Below, piece after piece: positions 1 through 12,900 of a DNA stretch of 64,000 bases (position 1 is the stretch's first letter; every line of letters begins with the position of its first letter). Origin of the DNA: Strigamia acuminata (lineage: Eukaryota > Arthropoda > Chilopoda > Geophilomorpha > Linotaeniidae). The DNA lies in assembly GCA_949358305.1 (NCBI GenBank), contig OX442318.1, positions 15,916,517 through 15,980,516 of the forward strand, written 5' to 3'. The translations under genes and the position numbers were made by a program. The notes under the pieces were generated by a model, which saw only the letters and a list, made by a program, of their open reading frames with translations, had not been told where the DNA came from and did not search any database.

Positions 1-1842
1 ACTCTTCGCCCTGGCGCAAAAGTCACACGTCGACAACTCCTTATTCGAGAGTTTCAGCCCAAAAACATCAGTTGACTTTTCTAATCCCGCAATTCCCTTT
101 GCATTTAAATGCCCTAGGCGGGAGTGCCAAATGTCCATCGTTTGAGCCTTATCTTTCTTGTCAAAAGTTTTAACCCCATTAGTAGAATTGTTCCCATTCT
201 CTGCTTTGTCTGCATTGTTCTGCACAATTGAACTTGCCTCCTTAGAGGCATTGGCAGTCTTTGCCTTAATTTTATTCGAAACATTCGCTTGCGCATTAGT
301 CGTAACATTCGCAGGCGCGTTGTTCGCAACACTCGCTTGCCCCTTTATCGCTGGTGCAGGTTTCCCTGACTCACTCGAATTTTGGGTTAATGCGTCCTTA
401 AAACTAGGGTATGTTAGTATCGAATTTACAACTTCATCGCCTTTTATAAGCGGACTAGAAGACACTGTCGCAGCCTGTTGCGCAGGTAATGCGGCAGTGT
501 TCACAGGGGAAATACGACAATTGACCTTATACATCCGATCACTCGTGCGTTCCGCAGTGATGGAAGGGTCATCAATTTTGTCGTTATAAATAACCATTTT
601 GCCATTTTTAATCATGGTCGTTGCCCCAGCTTCATCCGTGCGACCCAACGAAATCAAATTCTTCCTAAAGTTGGGTGCATAAAATACATTATGCAATGTA
701 ATTGCACGGGTGCGGGTTCCATAAATCGATGTCAACGTCACATTTCCTATTCCTTCGATTCTCGACTTTCCTTCTCCCTGTTGCACGTGGCCAGTTAATG
801 GCTTGAAGTCGGAGAACCAGTCTTTGTTGAAGGAGAAATGGTCCGTCGCCCCTGTGTCGACGTACCATTGCGAATCATAATTCGCGTGAGACACGTGGGA
901 AGCCGGCACAGGGGGTTGTTGTTGAAGCCAAATCGCCGCGGAGTAATAAGAGACTGGAGAGTCACTGAATATGTCAGCCTGTGTGACAGTGGCCTTTTGC
1001 TGGCCTCTTCCACGTCCCTTGCCCCGTGGATTGCATCTAAATTGTCCAGTTTGGTTTCCTTTTGCTTGGAATTGCTGTTTCGGTGGAGTAGGGCATTCAC
1101 GGGCGAAGTGGCCCGTCCCACCGCAAGTAAAACAGATGCGTGGGCCGCCGGGTGCATTTCCACCACGTCCGCGTTGTCTTCCGCCTTGGTTAAAGAAGGC
1201 ACCAGTGTTTTCCAATGGCGCCTTGGAAGGCACGCCAAACTCGTCGGTTGTTACATGTAGGCGGTTGTATTCGCCTACCAGGCGTTCCTTGACCGCTGCT
1301 GCCGTGAACTCTGTGTCACCCCAGTGATAAACCGTCTGCTTGACCGGTTCGTATTGGGGTGGCAGCAGGTCAAGATATTGAAAGGCGTGAAACTCATCAG
1401 AAATTTGAATCTTGACATCTGCAAGCTGTACTACTTTCCGATCAACACGTGCGGTGAAAACAAACATCTCTTCGTTTTCATGCAACCGCATGTCTAAAAA
1501 TTCCCTGCGAAGACGGGCTTTGCGTGCCCGGGTCGTGGGCTGGTAGGCAGCTTTCAGTGCCTCCCACACTTCTTTAGCAGTGGCCTGGGCAACCGCCACG
1601 ACCTGTTGGGCCTCGCCGCAAGCCAAACAAATGGTGGAGCGGGCCCTTTCTTCGCCTTTCTCAAAATCCCTTGTCTCTCGAAACGGTGATCCGGCCGGCG
1701 GCTCTTTTGTCTTGCCGGTCACGTGGCCCCAAACACCGTACGATTGGAGGAGGAGCTGTACCTGTACGCTCCAGGTCGGATAGTTGGTTCCGTCCAACTT
1801 TTTCACGTCCTTGTAATCATCATGGCGGTCGTAGGACGCCAT
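1..1842 (-). CDS. Ty1/copia gag-pol, 5' part (element C), open at left edge
   Basis: Reading from the ATG at 1842 leftwards, all 614 codons to base 1 are open; I checked the frame line by line and found no stop. In order it has a gag region like that of element H, a CCHC zinc knuckle (CFTCGGTGHFAREC, near residue 245), an aspartic protease motif (WYVDTGATDHFSF, near 335) and the integrase zinc-binding start (DIWHSRLGHL to CDFCARAKS) at the edge. The rest of integrase, RT and RNase H must lie left of the window. The polyprotein would form the particle, mature it, and copy and insert the element's RNA. It is related to but distinct from the protein of H at 34189-38865. Copia clade is certain; whether the whole ORF is intact cannot be seen. 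Confidence 0.9.
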   Translation of the reverse strand, partial: MASYDRHDDYKDVKKLDGTNYPTWSVQVQLLLQSYGVWGHVTGKTKEPPAGSPFRETRDFEKGEERARSTICLACGEAQQVVAVAQATAKEVWEALKAAYQPTTRARKARLRREFLDMRLHENEEMFVFTARVDRKVVQLADVKIQISDEFHAFQYLDLLPPQYEPVKQTVYHWGDTEFTAAAVKERLVGEYNRLHVTTDEFGVPSKAPLENTGAFFNQGGRQRGRGGNAPGGPRICFTCGGTGHFARECPTPPKQQFQAKGNQTGQFRCNPRGKGRGRGQQKATVTQADIFSDSPVSYYSAAIWLQQQPPVPASHVSHANYDSQWYVDTGATDHFSFNKDWFSDFKPLTGHVQQGEGKSRIEGIGNVTLTSIYGTRTRAITLHNVFYAPNFRKNLISLGRTDEAGATTMIKNGKMVIYNDKIDDPSITAERTSDRMYKVNCRISPVNTAALPAQQAATVSSSPLIKGDEVVNSILTYPSFKDALTQNSSESGKPAPAIKGQASVANNAPANVTTNAQANVSNKIKAKTANASKEASSIVQNNADKAENGNNSTNGVKTFDKKDKAQTMDIWHSRLGHLNAKGIAGLEKSTDVFGLKLSNKELSTCDFCARAKS

Positions 1843-2958
1843 TTCGGGAAATTTGCGACGAAATTTAGTGAAGAACCGAAGCACAAGTCACACAAACCAC
1901 GTAAATTCGTCGCACGGATGCAGAATTCCCCCAAAAGTGAAGGCGAATAATGCACACTACCCGGGGAATCTCAATAAGTGAGATTGAAAAACCTTGACTA
2001 GCAATCCCCCAACTCTTCCGTTCGCGCCTCCTGGGGCCCGCGGGATGGTTGGGTGGCCGTGGATAAGCCTAGCCAAGAATACAGTGCTACGTGCCCGACT
2101 GGACGTAGGGTAGCACCGATTCTAACAGGGGACCACAACAAAACCTTAAAACTAACAGAGTTTCACGACAGTAAATTATATTACACTTTTTGATGTGAAG
2201 TTGGTAAAGTTGCGGCGAATTGCGGGTGCAAAGCGTCGCAATAACGTCCTTCGAGGACGAAACGTTGCTCCCACGTCGTCGTACGCACGGAAAATGGGCT
2301 GTCGTGCCGTCCGCGTGCACACTTCCGTGCGATCGCGGGAAAATCAACGTTGCGCTCGTCCGCGCCTTCGTGAGATGAACTCCGGGGTTCAAATCACGGC
2401 AATCAATGCCTGCACACACGCTTATCGTGTGCAGGACTTCTCGTTGGCTACAGACTTCTCTGTATGCTGTGAAAATCGTCGTTCGCGACGATAAATCCAA
2501 AAAGAAAATGGCCGCCGTCGCGAAAATCTTCCGTGATGGCGTCCAAACGTGCTTATTTCGCACAAAATCGACAAATAAAGTTCCTACCGTCGTTTGTATC
2601 CTTGCTGTGTGCTTATTTGTGCACACAACACTGATGAAAATTCCCACGAAGCGATTCTCGTCGCACACACACGTAGAAATTCTCGAAACACAAATCTCGA
2701 CCGTCGTTCATTTGCACGACGTCGAGACGACGAAAAAAAACACTAATCCGCGACGAAATTGTCCGTAGATGTTCCGCCGATGCCAAGGAATCGTCCGCAC
2801 ACGTTGTCGCGACGATTCTGCGTTGAAATCCGCACCAAACACTCGCTTTTACGACGAGCTGGGCGGGCGCACACTCGGCGACTTCTCGTAGTCGCAAAAT
2901 GGCCGTTTCTTCTCCAAAAACGTCGTTGCCAGATCGTTTTTACCCTCTGCTACCACTT
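1843..2958 (-). other. 5' leader of copia element C, with primer-binding site
   Basis: About 1.1 kb of non-coding sequence between the 5' LTR and gag, similar in length and style to the leader of element H. The primer-binding site lies at 2943-2955, reading TGGTAGCAGAGGG on the minus strand, an initiator-Met-type copia site, three bases from the LTR end. Near 2507-2520 it carries AAAATGGCCGCCGTCG (plus strand), which recurs in the leader of H. The open frames here are shadows without recognisable domains. Confidence 0.75.
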
Positions 2959-3424
2959 TGAAGAGTTGCAATGGCCTGTGCGCTGTCGAAATAACTCGGA
3001 AACATCATTTTGGCTGGGCGGATAAATCGGACACGCGTCCGCCATCTTTTATTACAAAAGTAAGTGTGTTACATAAAAACCCGGTTCGAGGCTAATCGCC
3101 CTCGATCTCAAACACAATGAAATTATAGAACAAATCATTGTTTCAATACACTGACTTGTTCTTTACAGAAAGACAAAACTAATGGATAAAACAAACAGAA
3201 CAACATAAACAGTAAGTGCTCATTTGAGCAGATGACAGGCTGTGTGTGTTGTCACGTAATAGGAGTCGGTTGCGGTACAAAACCAGCATTGGGATTAAAA
3301 AACAGAATCAACCGACTGCAGTACGGGACATCAACATGGCAACACACTGATTGCATTTATCCACAATATGCAATCTGGTAATCCACGCGGATGCGAGGAC
3401 AAACAGGAAAACGTCAACCTAACA
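2959..3424 (-). repeat. 5' LTR of copia element C (466 bp)
   Basis: On the plus strand it starts TGAAGAGTTGC beside the primer-binding site and ends CAACCTAACA, matching the end of the element H LTR (CTTCCTAACA). Length is 466 bp against 467 bp for H, with scattered shared blocks. The next bases, aatct (3425-3429), are the likely target-site duplication; its partner is outside the window. It contains CGCCATCTTT at 3040-3049. Confidence 0.8.
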
Positions 3425-5421
3425 AATCTCAGCATGTCGCAGCAGAATCACAAGCAAGTTCTCCTGGTCTTTCACTACCTGGTTCACCGTTGCGTTTCGT
3501 AACTACACGTAGGAGAGCCGGCCAGAATATTTTGCACCACACGATGCCTATCTTCGACCAAGGTGCAATGTCTCCATTACCCCAAGGTGCAACGTTTGTC
3601 GAAGCACCCTCGGTCGGCAGAACATCTTTCTACTGGCGTTATATCGGTGGTGACACCATTTTTCGTCGATGGGTCCGCGAAGAACATTTACGGAAGGATC
3701 AGCGGCCCGGTTGTATCGATACCGATGTTTACTACTTTCCGGAACCGAATCTACGGCTTAGATCCAGAAAAGAGGTCGAAGAGTTTTGTACCATGAACGA
3801 CCTTCCATACGATTCGGAACTTTTCTTCTTCGGAAGCATAGAACATACCATACCTACGATCCCAGCAGTGCGACATGTCGTTCACCTCTGCCGAACCGAA
3901 CCGTCTTCTTATGCGGAAATTCCGAAATTTCAGGACGCTCCGAAATGGCGTGAAGCCATCGATGAAGAATTGGGGATTTTTAAGGAAAGGCAGATTTATC
4001 AGGAAGTTCCGAGGCCACCCAATACTACAGTTTTAGGCTGTAAATGGATCTTCAAACTGAAGACGGATCTAAGCGGCGAAATAACTCGTTATCGTGCTCG
4101 ACTCGTCGCACAAGGCTTTCGCCAAACCATCGGGGTCGATTACGACGAGGTTTTTAGTCCGGTCGTGAACTTCGTTTTAATCCGACTATTCTTCTGTCTT
4201 CTAGTCGTCCTCAGAGGATGGAAGGATGCTCACCTCGACGTCAAAAGTGCATACCTGTATGGGGACCTGAAGCACAAGGTATACATGCGCATCCCCGCAG
4301 GTGCAACTTGTTCGAACCCCGCAAACGTTTGGCTACTTGTTAAATCCCTCTACGGACTTCACCAATCAGGGAGGGAATGGTACGAAAAGTTGGATGGAAC
4401 GCTTCGAGCTCTCGGTTTTCGGAAGATGCCCGCGTGCAATTGTGTGTACATTTACGGCAATTGTGCCGTTATGTTAGTCTACGTGGACGACATCGTTTTG
4501 TTCTACGCTTCCGACACCGTATTAGCCCGGATAATTCGACTCATTTCATCCAAATTCGACATTGTTAACCTCGGTCCCATCACGAGGCTATTGGGCGTCG
4601 AGTTCATCCGAGACGCTGGGCGAACCTTCATCACGCAACGCGCCTACATTGCAAAGCTCGTTAAGAAGTTTGAGGTCTCTATCAATCGCCTCGTGAAGGT
4701 TCCCGTCACACCCGGGACGACGCTCGTGAAGGGGTCTACAGAAAATCTACCGGACTTTCCTTACCGATCTCTCATCGGTTCGCTTCTGTTTCTTGCTTCG
4801 AGAACTCGCCCCGACATCTTATTCTCGGTCATTTCGCTGAGTCAGTTCAATACGTGTTACGACAAAACCCACATCCGAGCCCTGCTCCAAGTCCTACAAT
4901 ACGTGGCCAACACCATCGACTATCGTATCGAACTTTCGGGCTGCAATTCTAGCCAATTGTGGGCTTGTACGGATGCTTCATGGGCAAGCGACTTGGCAAC
5001 GTCCTTAAGTTTCGGCGGATTCGTAACCTTCATCGGAAATGTGCCAATTGGCTGGTCGTGCCGAAAACAATCAACGGTCGCATGTTCAACCATGGAAGCT
5101 GAATTCATCGCCCTGGTTGAATGCGTTAAAGAAACATTCTGGCTCGACAACATTTTCACCGAGTTCCCGATCTTAAACAGAATATCTCGTCCTATCATCT
5201 ATTCCGACGCCCTCGCAGCCATCCAGTTTACTTCGAATGACGTGGAGAATTCCAAGACCAAACATATCCGCGTCAAATATCATTGGCTACGAGAGTGGTA
5301 TACGGCGGGATGTTTCAGTTTACACAAAGTTTCCGGTGAACAGAACATTGCGGACATTTTTACCAAATGGCTCAGTTCTGAGCGTTTGCGATCGTTAATC
5401 TCCAAGATCTTCCGACTTTGA
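3425..5421 (+). pseudogene. Ty1/copia pol, 3' part (element A), cut by element C
   Basis: The 3' part of a copia pol that begins abruptly where element C inserted. It carries the RT (CKWIFKLKTDLSGEITRYR, then VYVDDIVLF near 4480) and RNase H (CTDASWASD near 4970; ACSTMEAEF near 5085; KTKHIRVKYHWLREW near 5255) and stops at 5419-5421. No stop or frameshift is visible inside. The ATG at 3391 is inside the neighbouring LTR and is not a real start. Against the matching part of element B I count about 18 substitutions and a short indel at the start. The 5' part of A must lie to the left of C, outside the window. Confidence 0.9.
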
Positions 5422-5641
5422 ACTTTCACCGTGACTTTCTCGTGACACTCTTTAGTTATTACCCGACATTGAGGATCATCGAGTTCCAGTGGGAATTTTC
5501 GGGCTTTCGTAGCGTTCTTCAATAACAGTACCCGGCTCGATGATTCGACTTTATTATTTTCCTTTTTCGATCTCATGTACACTGTAATTCCAGTATCTGA
5601 TTGTTATTTTCCCCGATCCTATTTCCATCGAAAGGGGGAAT
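5422..5641 (+). other. 3' untranslated region and polypurine tract of element A
   Basis: About 220 bp between the pol stop and the 3' LTR, nearly identical to the same region of element B. It ends in the polypurine tract GAAAGGGGGAAT (5630-5641), directly before TGTTGG of the LTR. Confidence 0.8.
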
Positions 5642-6212
5642 TGTTGGTCTAAAATAGCCCAAAGTGTGTCGATGTGATATAGGATCACATTTGATCTTTT
5701 ATTTATTAATTATCCAAGTGTATCTGTTGTTATATTTCAATTCTCGGTCTTATTTATGATTATTTATACATTTACCTCGTTTTATGTATTTAAGCATGGA
5801 GTACCATGCATTCTCTAATTTTTGTTTGTGTTTTCACACGCTTTAATTTTATGTAACGCCTAATTCCGACACAAGGTGTTGCTCTTGTACTTTTCACCAT
5901 CCAAGATGGCCGCGCACACGGTTTTGTGCTTGTCTGTTTCTCTCCACCTGGAAAATGGACATTTATGTAAGATTTCCTTATGTTTTAGTAAAGTTTTATT
6001 ATTTTAGAGTGTTTGTTTACACTTTACAGCACCTTAAGTGCTATTGTCATTACATTCAGCGCATATAAGCGGCATTAGGCCGCGCGCTTTGGTCCCGGTA
6101 ATTTGCAGCATCGTCGCTACGTCCGTGTCAGCGACACGGCGCCCGTGCACGTTTCCACGCTTCGGTTTACACCGAATTTTGCGCTGCTCTCCTCTGCTGC
6201 CCTTCATATACA
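5642..6212 (+). repeat. 3' LTR of copia element A (571 bp)
   Basis: Starts TGTTGGTCTAAAATAG directly after the polypurine tract and ends TTCATATACA. The next base resumes the integrase of element B in frame, so A inserted there; tggat (6213-6217) is the likely target-site copy. The LTR contains CCAAGATGGCCGCGC at 5901-5915. It differs strongly from the LTR of B although the two pol regions are almost the same. Confidence 0.85.
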
Positions 6213-9185
6213 TGGATCACTCCTTTAGCCCAGAAGTCCCAAGTCTTCTCATGTTTTAAGGACTTCGTCGCCCGAGTCGAGTGTGTTGCAAACACACGCG
6301 TGAAAGCCATTCGATCTGATAGGGGCGGCGAATTCATGTCCAACGAATTTCTGCAATATCTAAAGGAAAGAGGGATCCAGGGTCAGCGGACTAACCCTTC
6401 GAGCCCTCAGATGAACGGCACAGCCGAAAGAATCAATCGAACGATGGCTGACCATCTCCGGGCAGTTCTTGAAGAGACCAAACTTCCTGCCGGTTTATGG
6501 GCCGAAATCGCTGTCAATTTCGCATACATCAAAAACCGAAGTCCACATTCCCGTTTGAATAACCAAGTGCCATACATACTTTGGCGACAGCGTGCCCTTT
6601 CCCTGCGTCATCTGAGAAAAATCGGATCTAAGTGCTGGGTGCACTTCACCGCACCGGGACGCAAAAAGCTCGACCCCCGTGCTTGGGAAGGTTTCCTCGT
6701 GGGATACGCCACTGGCACACGTGGTTATCGAGTATGGAACCCTGTGGACAATAGCGTAACGGAATCAATCCATATACGCATTGATGAACATCAGTCATAT
6801 CGGAAGTCGCTTAAAACGCGGAATGGTCATCGTCAAGAGACATTCACAGAACCCGAGGTTGGTCAACAACAACAACGAGTGTCGTTTGACGACACCATTT
6901 ATTTGGATTGGCCAAAAGCCGAATCTGATGGTGATTCATCGAGTGACGATGATGACGATGATGATAATGGGAATGGATCGGTTTCGAAGTCGATATCGAT
7001 TCCCTGTGTTCACATTTCTCCGTTGAGAACGCCTGAACGTCAATTAATAGAGGCGTGTGCACTGGCATTACCAGATTCAGCGAGTATGGGACGATCAATA
7101 TCGTATCCTATCCTTTATCAAGAGGAAGGCCAAGACACTGATGAAGATGTTGAACAGATCGGCGAAGAGGCAATCCAACCGGATATGCTTGAGCAATCTC
7201 AATCTCAGCATGTCTCAGCAGAGTCACCTGGTCTTTCACCACCTGGTTCACCGTTGCGTTTCGTAACTACACGTAGGAGAGCCGGCCAGAATATTTTGCA
7301 CCACACGATGCCTATCTTCGACCAAGGTGCAATGTCTCCGTTGCCCCAAGGTGCAACGTTTGTCGAAGCACCCTCGGTCGGCAGAACATCTTTCTACTGG
7401 CGTTATATCGGTGGTGACACCATTTTTCGTCGATGGGTCCGCGAAGAACATTTACGGAAGGATCAGCGGCCCGGTTGTATCGATACCGATGTTTACTACT
7501 TTCCGGAACCGAATCTACGGCTTAGATCCAGAAAAGAGGTCGAAGAGTTTTGTACCATGAACGACCTTCCATACGATTCGGAACTTTTCTTCTTCGGAAG
7601 CATAGAACATACCATACCTACGATCCCAGCAGTGCGACATGTCGTTCACCTCTGCCGAACCGAACCGTCTTCTTATGCGGAAATTCCGAAATTTCAGGAT
7701 GCTCCGAAATGGCGTGAGGCCATCGATGAAGAATTGGGGATTTTTAAGGAAAGGCAGATTTATCAGGAAGTTCCGAGGCCACCCAATACTACAGTTTTAG
7801 GCTGTAAATGGATCTTCAAACTGAAGACGGATCTAAGTGGCGAAATAACTCGTTATCGTGCTCGACTCGTCGCACAAGGCTTTCGCCAAACCATCGGGGT
7901 CGATTACGACGAGGTTTTTAGTCCGGTCGTGAACTTCGTTTTAATCCGACTATTCTTCTGTCTTCTAGTCGTCCTCAGAGGATGGAAGGATGCTCACCTC
8001 GACGTCAAAAGTGCATACCTGTATGGGGACCTGAAGCACAAGGTATACATGCGCATCCCCGCAGGTGCAACTTGTTCGAACCCCGCAAACGTCTGGCTAC
8101 TTGTTAAATCCCTCTACGGACTTCACCAATCAGGGAGGGAATGGTACGAAAAGTTGGATGGAACGCTTCGAGCTCTCGGTTTTCGGAAGATGCCCGCGTG
8201 CAATTGTGTGTACATTTACGGCAATTGTGCCGTTATGTTAGTCTACGTGGACGACATCGTTTTGTTCTACGCTTCCGACACCGTATTAGCCCGGATCATT
8301 CGACTCATTTCATCCAAATTCGACATTGTTAACCTCGGTCCCATCACGAGGCTATTGGGCGTCGAGTTCATCCGAGACGCTGGGCGAACCTTCATCACGC
8401 AACGCGCCTACATTGCAAAGCTCGTTAAGAAGTTCGAGGTCTCTATCAATCGCCTCGTGAAGGTTCCCGTCACACCCGGGACAACGCTCGTAAAGGGGTC
8501 TACAGAAAATCTACCGGACTTTCCTTACCGATCTCTCATCGGTTCGCTTCTGTTTCTTGCTTCGAGAACTCGCCCCGACATCTTATTTTCGGTCATTTCG
8601 CTGAGTCAGTTCAATACGTGTTACGACAAAACCCACATCCGAGCCCTGCTCCAAGTCCTACAATACGTGGCCAACACCATCGACTATCGTATCGAACTTT
8701 CGGGCTGCAATTCCAGCCAATTGTGGGCTTGTACGGATGCTTCATGGGCAAGCGACTTGGCAACGTCCTTAAGTTTCGGCGGATTCGTAACCTTCATCGG
8801 AAATGTGCCAATTGGCTGGTCGTGCCGAAAGCAATCAACGGTCGCATGTTCAACCATGGAAGCTGAATTCATCGCCCTGGTTGAATGCGTTAAAGAAACA
8901 TTCTGGCTCGACAACATTTTCTCCGAGTTCCCGATCTTAAACAGAATATCTCGTCCTATTATCTATTCCGACGCCCTCGCAGCCATCCAGTTTACTTCGA
9001 ATGACGTGGAGAATTCCAAGACCAAGCATATCCGCGTCAAGTATCATTGGCTACGAGAGTGGTATACGGCGGGATGTTTCAGTTTACACAAAGTTTCCGG
9101 TGAACAGAACATTGCGGACATTTTTACCAAATGGCTCAGTTCTGAGCGTTTGCGATCGTTAATCTCCAAGATCTTCCGACTTTGA
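6213..9185 (+). pseudogene. Ty1/copia pol, integrase to RNase H (element B), cut by element A
   Basis: Open in one frame from the first base after the LTR of A (TGG ATC ACT) to the stop at 9183-9185. It begins in the middle of integrase: second catalytic Asp in RSDRGGEF near 6315, catalytic Glu in SPQMNGTAERINRTM near 6400. Next come an acidic linker (a run of Asp near 6945-6970), RT (VYVDDIVLF near 8240) and RNase H (CTDASWASD near 8735). GTG at 6300 or any internal ATG is not a true start. Gag, protease and the integrase N-terminus lie left of the insertion, outside the window. The frame is undamaged, so B was probably intact when A landed in it. Confidence 0.9.
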
Positions 9186-9407
9186 ACTTTCACCGTGACT
9201 TTCTCGTGACATTCTTTAGTTATAACCCGACATTGAGGATCATCGAGTTCCAGTGGGAATTTTCGGGCTTTCGTAGCGTTCTTCAATAACAGTACCCGGC
9301 TCGATGGTTCGACTTTATTGTTTTTCCTTTTTCAATATTTCATCTACACTGTAATTCCAGTATCCGTTTACTATCTCCCCGATCCTATTTCCATCGAAGG
9401 GGGGAAT
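9186..9407 (+). other. 3' untranslated region and polypurine tract of element B
   Basis: About 220 bp between pol stop and LTR, nearly the same as in element A until shortly before the polypurine tract GAAGGGGGGAAT (9396-9407), after which the two elements diverge sharply. Confidence 0.8.
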
Positions 9408-9939
9408 TGTTGGTTTTGAGAAACCCAAATGTTTAATATCGATGTGATATAGAATCACTTTTTGATCGTTTAGTTTAATTATCTCGATGTATTAACTCAT
9501 ACGTGTATTTACTTTGTTTTTATGTTTGCTTTGTGTATTTGAGCATGAAGCATCATGCATTCCCTAGCTATATTTTATATTTTCACTTTATGTAATGTTG
9601 ATTATGACACCAGGTGTCATACTTGTACCTTTTTACCATCCAAGATGGCCACGCACAGCGATATGTGCTTTCACACTTTGTCAACTCTGAAAAGGAGTCA
9701 TTTTGTAAGTTTTCTATTATTTAATAAACGTTTTATGGTTTTAGACAGTAGTCTTACTTATTAGAGCATTTTTTGTGCTTAGTCAAGCGCATATAAGCGG
9801 CCATAAGCCGCGCGCCTTCGTCAGTTATCACGTCGCATTTGCGTTCGTTTTTTGTACGAATCGTACGACGCCGTCATTCGCTTCCACGTTCGGTATTCAC
9901 CGAATTTGCGCCGCTCTCCTCTGCTGCCCTTCATTTTCA
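9408..9939 (+). repeat. 3' LTR of copia element B (532 bp)
   Basis: Starts TGTTGGTTTTGAG and ends TTCATTTTCA. It is followed at once by the pol of gypsy element D on the opposite strand, so B inserted into D; acgcc (9940-9944) is the likely target-site copy. It contains CCAAGATGGCC (9640-9650) and just upstream the palindrome GACACCAGGTGTC. The D reading frame runs about 120 bases into this LTR by chance before a stop. Confidence 0.85.
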
Positions 9940-12900
9940 ACGCCGCTTTCTTTTCTATAGCAGTTAAGCGTTGTCTATGTCTATGTTTAGACTTTGTGGG
10001 TGCAGATTTGTCAATCTGCACTGAAGTTGAGTCGGATAATTCCATTGGAATTTCTGAGGAAGTTTCAGGAATTAATTCCATTTCTTCAGCATCCGGAAGT
10101 TGGTTACTTTCATCCATCCATTTAGGATTTTCTTGAGACGAGTAAGAGGCGGACTTTTGTCCTACTTTCCAAGTCTCAACCGGGTATGAGGGCGTATAGG
10201 GGTACAACGCTTTAATGTTCACTGATTTTTCAATCGAACCATCAGCTAATTTGCGTAATTTATACGCTCCGCCTGGAAGTACTTTAGTAATCTCCCACGG
10301 ACCATCTCTCTTCTCTGCGAAACCAGCAGAAATATTTTTATCTGCGCACGAGAGAATGTGAGTTTGTTTCCAAACTAAATCTCCAACTTCAAACTCCGTA
10401 ATTACGAACTTTTGTTCGTGTATTTTTCTATGCCGCTCAAAATTCAATTGAATTCTGCGATGCATCTCTTGATGCGATCTGCGCAATACATCCAATAGTA
10501 CTCTGACATATTTCTCTGGATTGTTCTTGTCAAATGGATTGGCATGTCTAATAATTCTTGGGTCGAAAGGTAATGTTACGATTCGTCCCGTGTTCAGCAG
10601 CATCGGGCTTGAGCCTGTTGCCGCCAAGACATTATTTCGCATTGCGAATGCGAATTCGTCCAAATAACGTGGCCATTGCGTGTGCACATCTGTGTACAGA
10701 GCCAGCATGGTTTTGATGTCCCTATTGGCTCGCTCTGTCGGGTTCGCCTGGGCATGGTACGTGCTCGTATGAGCCGGGCGAATGTTGTACATTACGCAAT
10801 ACTGATTGTAAATATCGGAAACAAATTGTTTTCCGTTATCGCTCACAATCTTTTTGGGGTGTCCCCATCTGTTTGTAACAGATCTTAATTCTTGAACGCA
10901 GTTAGCGCTCGTGGCTTTGGTCAAAGCCTTAATTTCAACGAACTTGGTACAATTATCAATAATGACAAAAATATACTGGTTTTGGGACCTTCCCGCGGGT
11001 TTCGGGCCCATCAAGTCCATGTTAATACATTCCCAAGGATTGGTCATGTTGTGGGGTGTGTAAGGAGCTGCGTGCCTTTTCTGTTGAATAGGCTTGTACT
11101 GAGCACAGTGCGTGCAGCTTTTGACGTAGTTCCTGACACTTCTACTCATACCAGGCCAGAAATATATTAAACGCGTTTTCTCAAGCGTCTTACTTATCCC
11201 AGCGTGACCGCTTAGGGGGTGGCCATGACAAGCGAAGAGTACTCGTTTTACGAGTGAACTGGGTACAACGGCTTTAAAGCCGTTTCCCGAATCATTTAAT
11301 TCCTCTTCGAACGAAGGGTTAAAATAGATGATCATTTGATCACCATCTTTTTCTTTTTTGTCTAAACAATAGTTTTTGACTTTGTTTTTCCACTCTTTTA
11401 TTTCAGATTGTGGTATCCCAACAACCTTGTCATTCAATAAATATTCTCGAATGCGTTTGCATTCAGTATCTAGTAACTGAGCATCTATTATTTCTCTCCG
11501 TGTAGGAGGGACTTCTTTAAGTACTTCTGTCAACGCACTGTACAAGGTTTCTTGTACTTCCTCCCCCTCCTTTTCTTCAGAACATTCTTTAGAATTTTCT
11601 GAAAAATGGACACGCACACTAGCCAAATATTCTCGTTTCTCTGGGGCACGATTTAGTGAAACAGAAGGATTTCCGTCCCACTCAGGCCAGTATTGTTTAA
11701 TTTCGACAGGTTCCACATGATCTCGAAGAGGAATGTCTTCCTCTGTTAGTGGGGCTCTAGAAAGTGCATCTGCAACTTGATTAGCAGCACCCTTTCGAAA
11801 AACAATTTTAAAATTTCCACATTGGATTCTTAAGGCCCATCGGCCAAATTTCCCAGATGGCTCAGGCGTTCGCATCAACCATTTCAATGCTTCAGCATCT
11901 GATTCTAAAGTGAATGTACCATATTCGAGATATGGTTTAAATCGATCAATAGCCCACACGACTGCGAGACATTCGAGTTCCGGCGTTGTATAACGCTTCT
12001 CCGCTCCACGTAAAACTCTCCTTGCATAAGCTACAGGTCTGGGTACAGAAATGTTTTTCTGCTTCTTTTCATCGAATATATCGACGTCTTGGCAAAGGAC
12101 AGCTCCTAAGCCTTCATGTGAAGCGTCAGTCATGACAACAAATGGCAAAGTCATATCTGGTTTGTGTAGACAATTGTCACCACAAAGTAGCTCTTTAATT
12201 TTATTAAAAGCTACTGTCTGCTCATCTCCCCATTCAAATGGAGTTTTCTCATTCATCATACGGGTGTATGGTGCGGCAATAGTTCCGTGATTTGGAACAA
12301 ACTTCCTGAAGAAGTTAGTCATGCCGTGAAAGCGTTGAATGTCTTTAGCACACGTGGGGGTGGGGAATTTCATGATCGCCGATATTTTATCGGGATCACC
12401 GAAGAGACCTTCGGGTTTAATCCAGTGGCCCAAGAATTTTAATTCTGTACGCCCAAAACGAGATTTCGCTTTATTTATTGTCATGTTGGCTTGGTTAAGC
12501 CTTTCCAAAACATCTCGAACGTGTTTGAGATGATCATCCCAATTATCTGAATACACAATTACGTCATCCAAATAAACTAACGCGTAGTCTTGCAAAGCTG
12601 AGCCCAAAATGCCTTCCATCAGTCGTTGGAAAGTACAAGGCGCATTGCAAAGGCCAAACGGCATTCGCACAAACTGGTATGGACCATTTGGCGTGTAAAA
12701 TGCCGTCTTTGGACGATCTTCTTTACACATCTCGACTTGGTAATAACCTTTGACAAGGTCAATGGACGTAAAATACTTAGCAGGACCAGTATTATGCAAT
12801 AAAAGGTCAATGCTCGGCATCTGTATTACCTCGACTTCGGTGATGGCGTTCAGCCACCGGTAGTCAATACACATCCTATACGAGCCGTCAGGCTTCGCAA

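Noticed and set aside
158-1950. Several plus-strand ORFs and a 147-aa minus ORF over the copia C gag-pol
   Set aside because: They lie in other frames of a verified 614-codon copia frame and have no domains of their own.
3391-3424. ATG start for element A pol
   Set aside because: It lies in the LTR of element C; A pol is simply interrupted.
9821-9939. C-terminal residues of gypsy D pol
   Set aside because: They come from the LTR of copia B read in reverse; the true C-terminus of D is outside the window.
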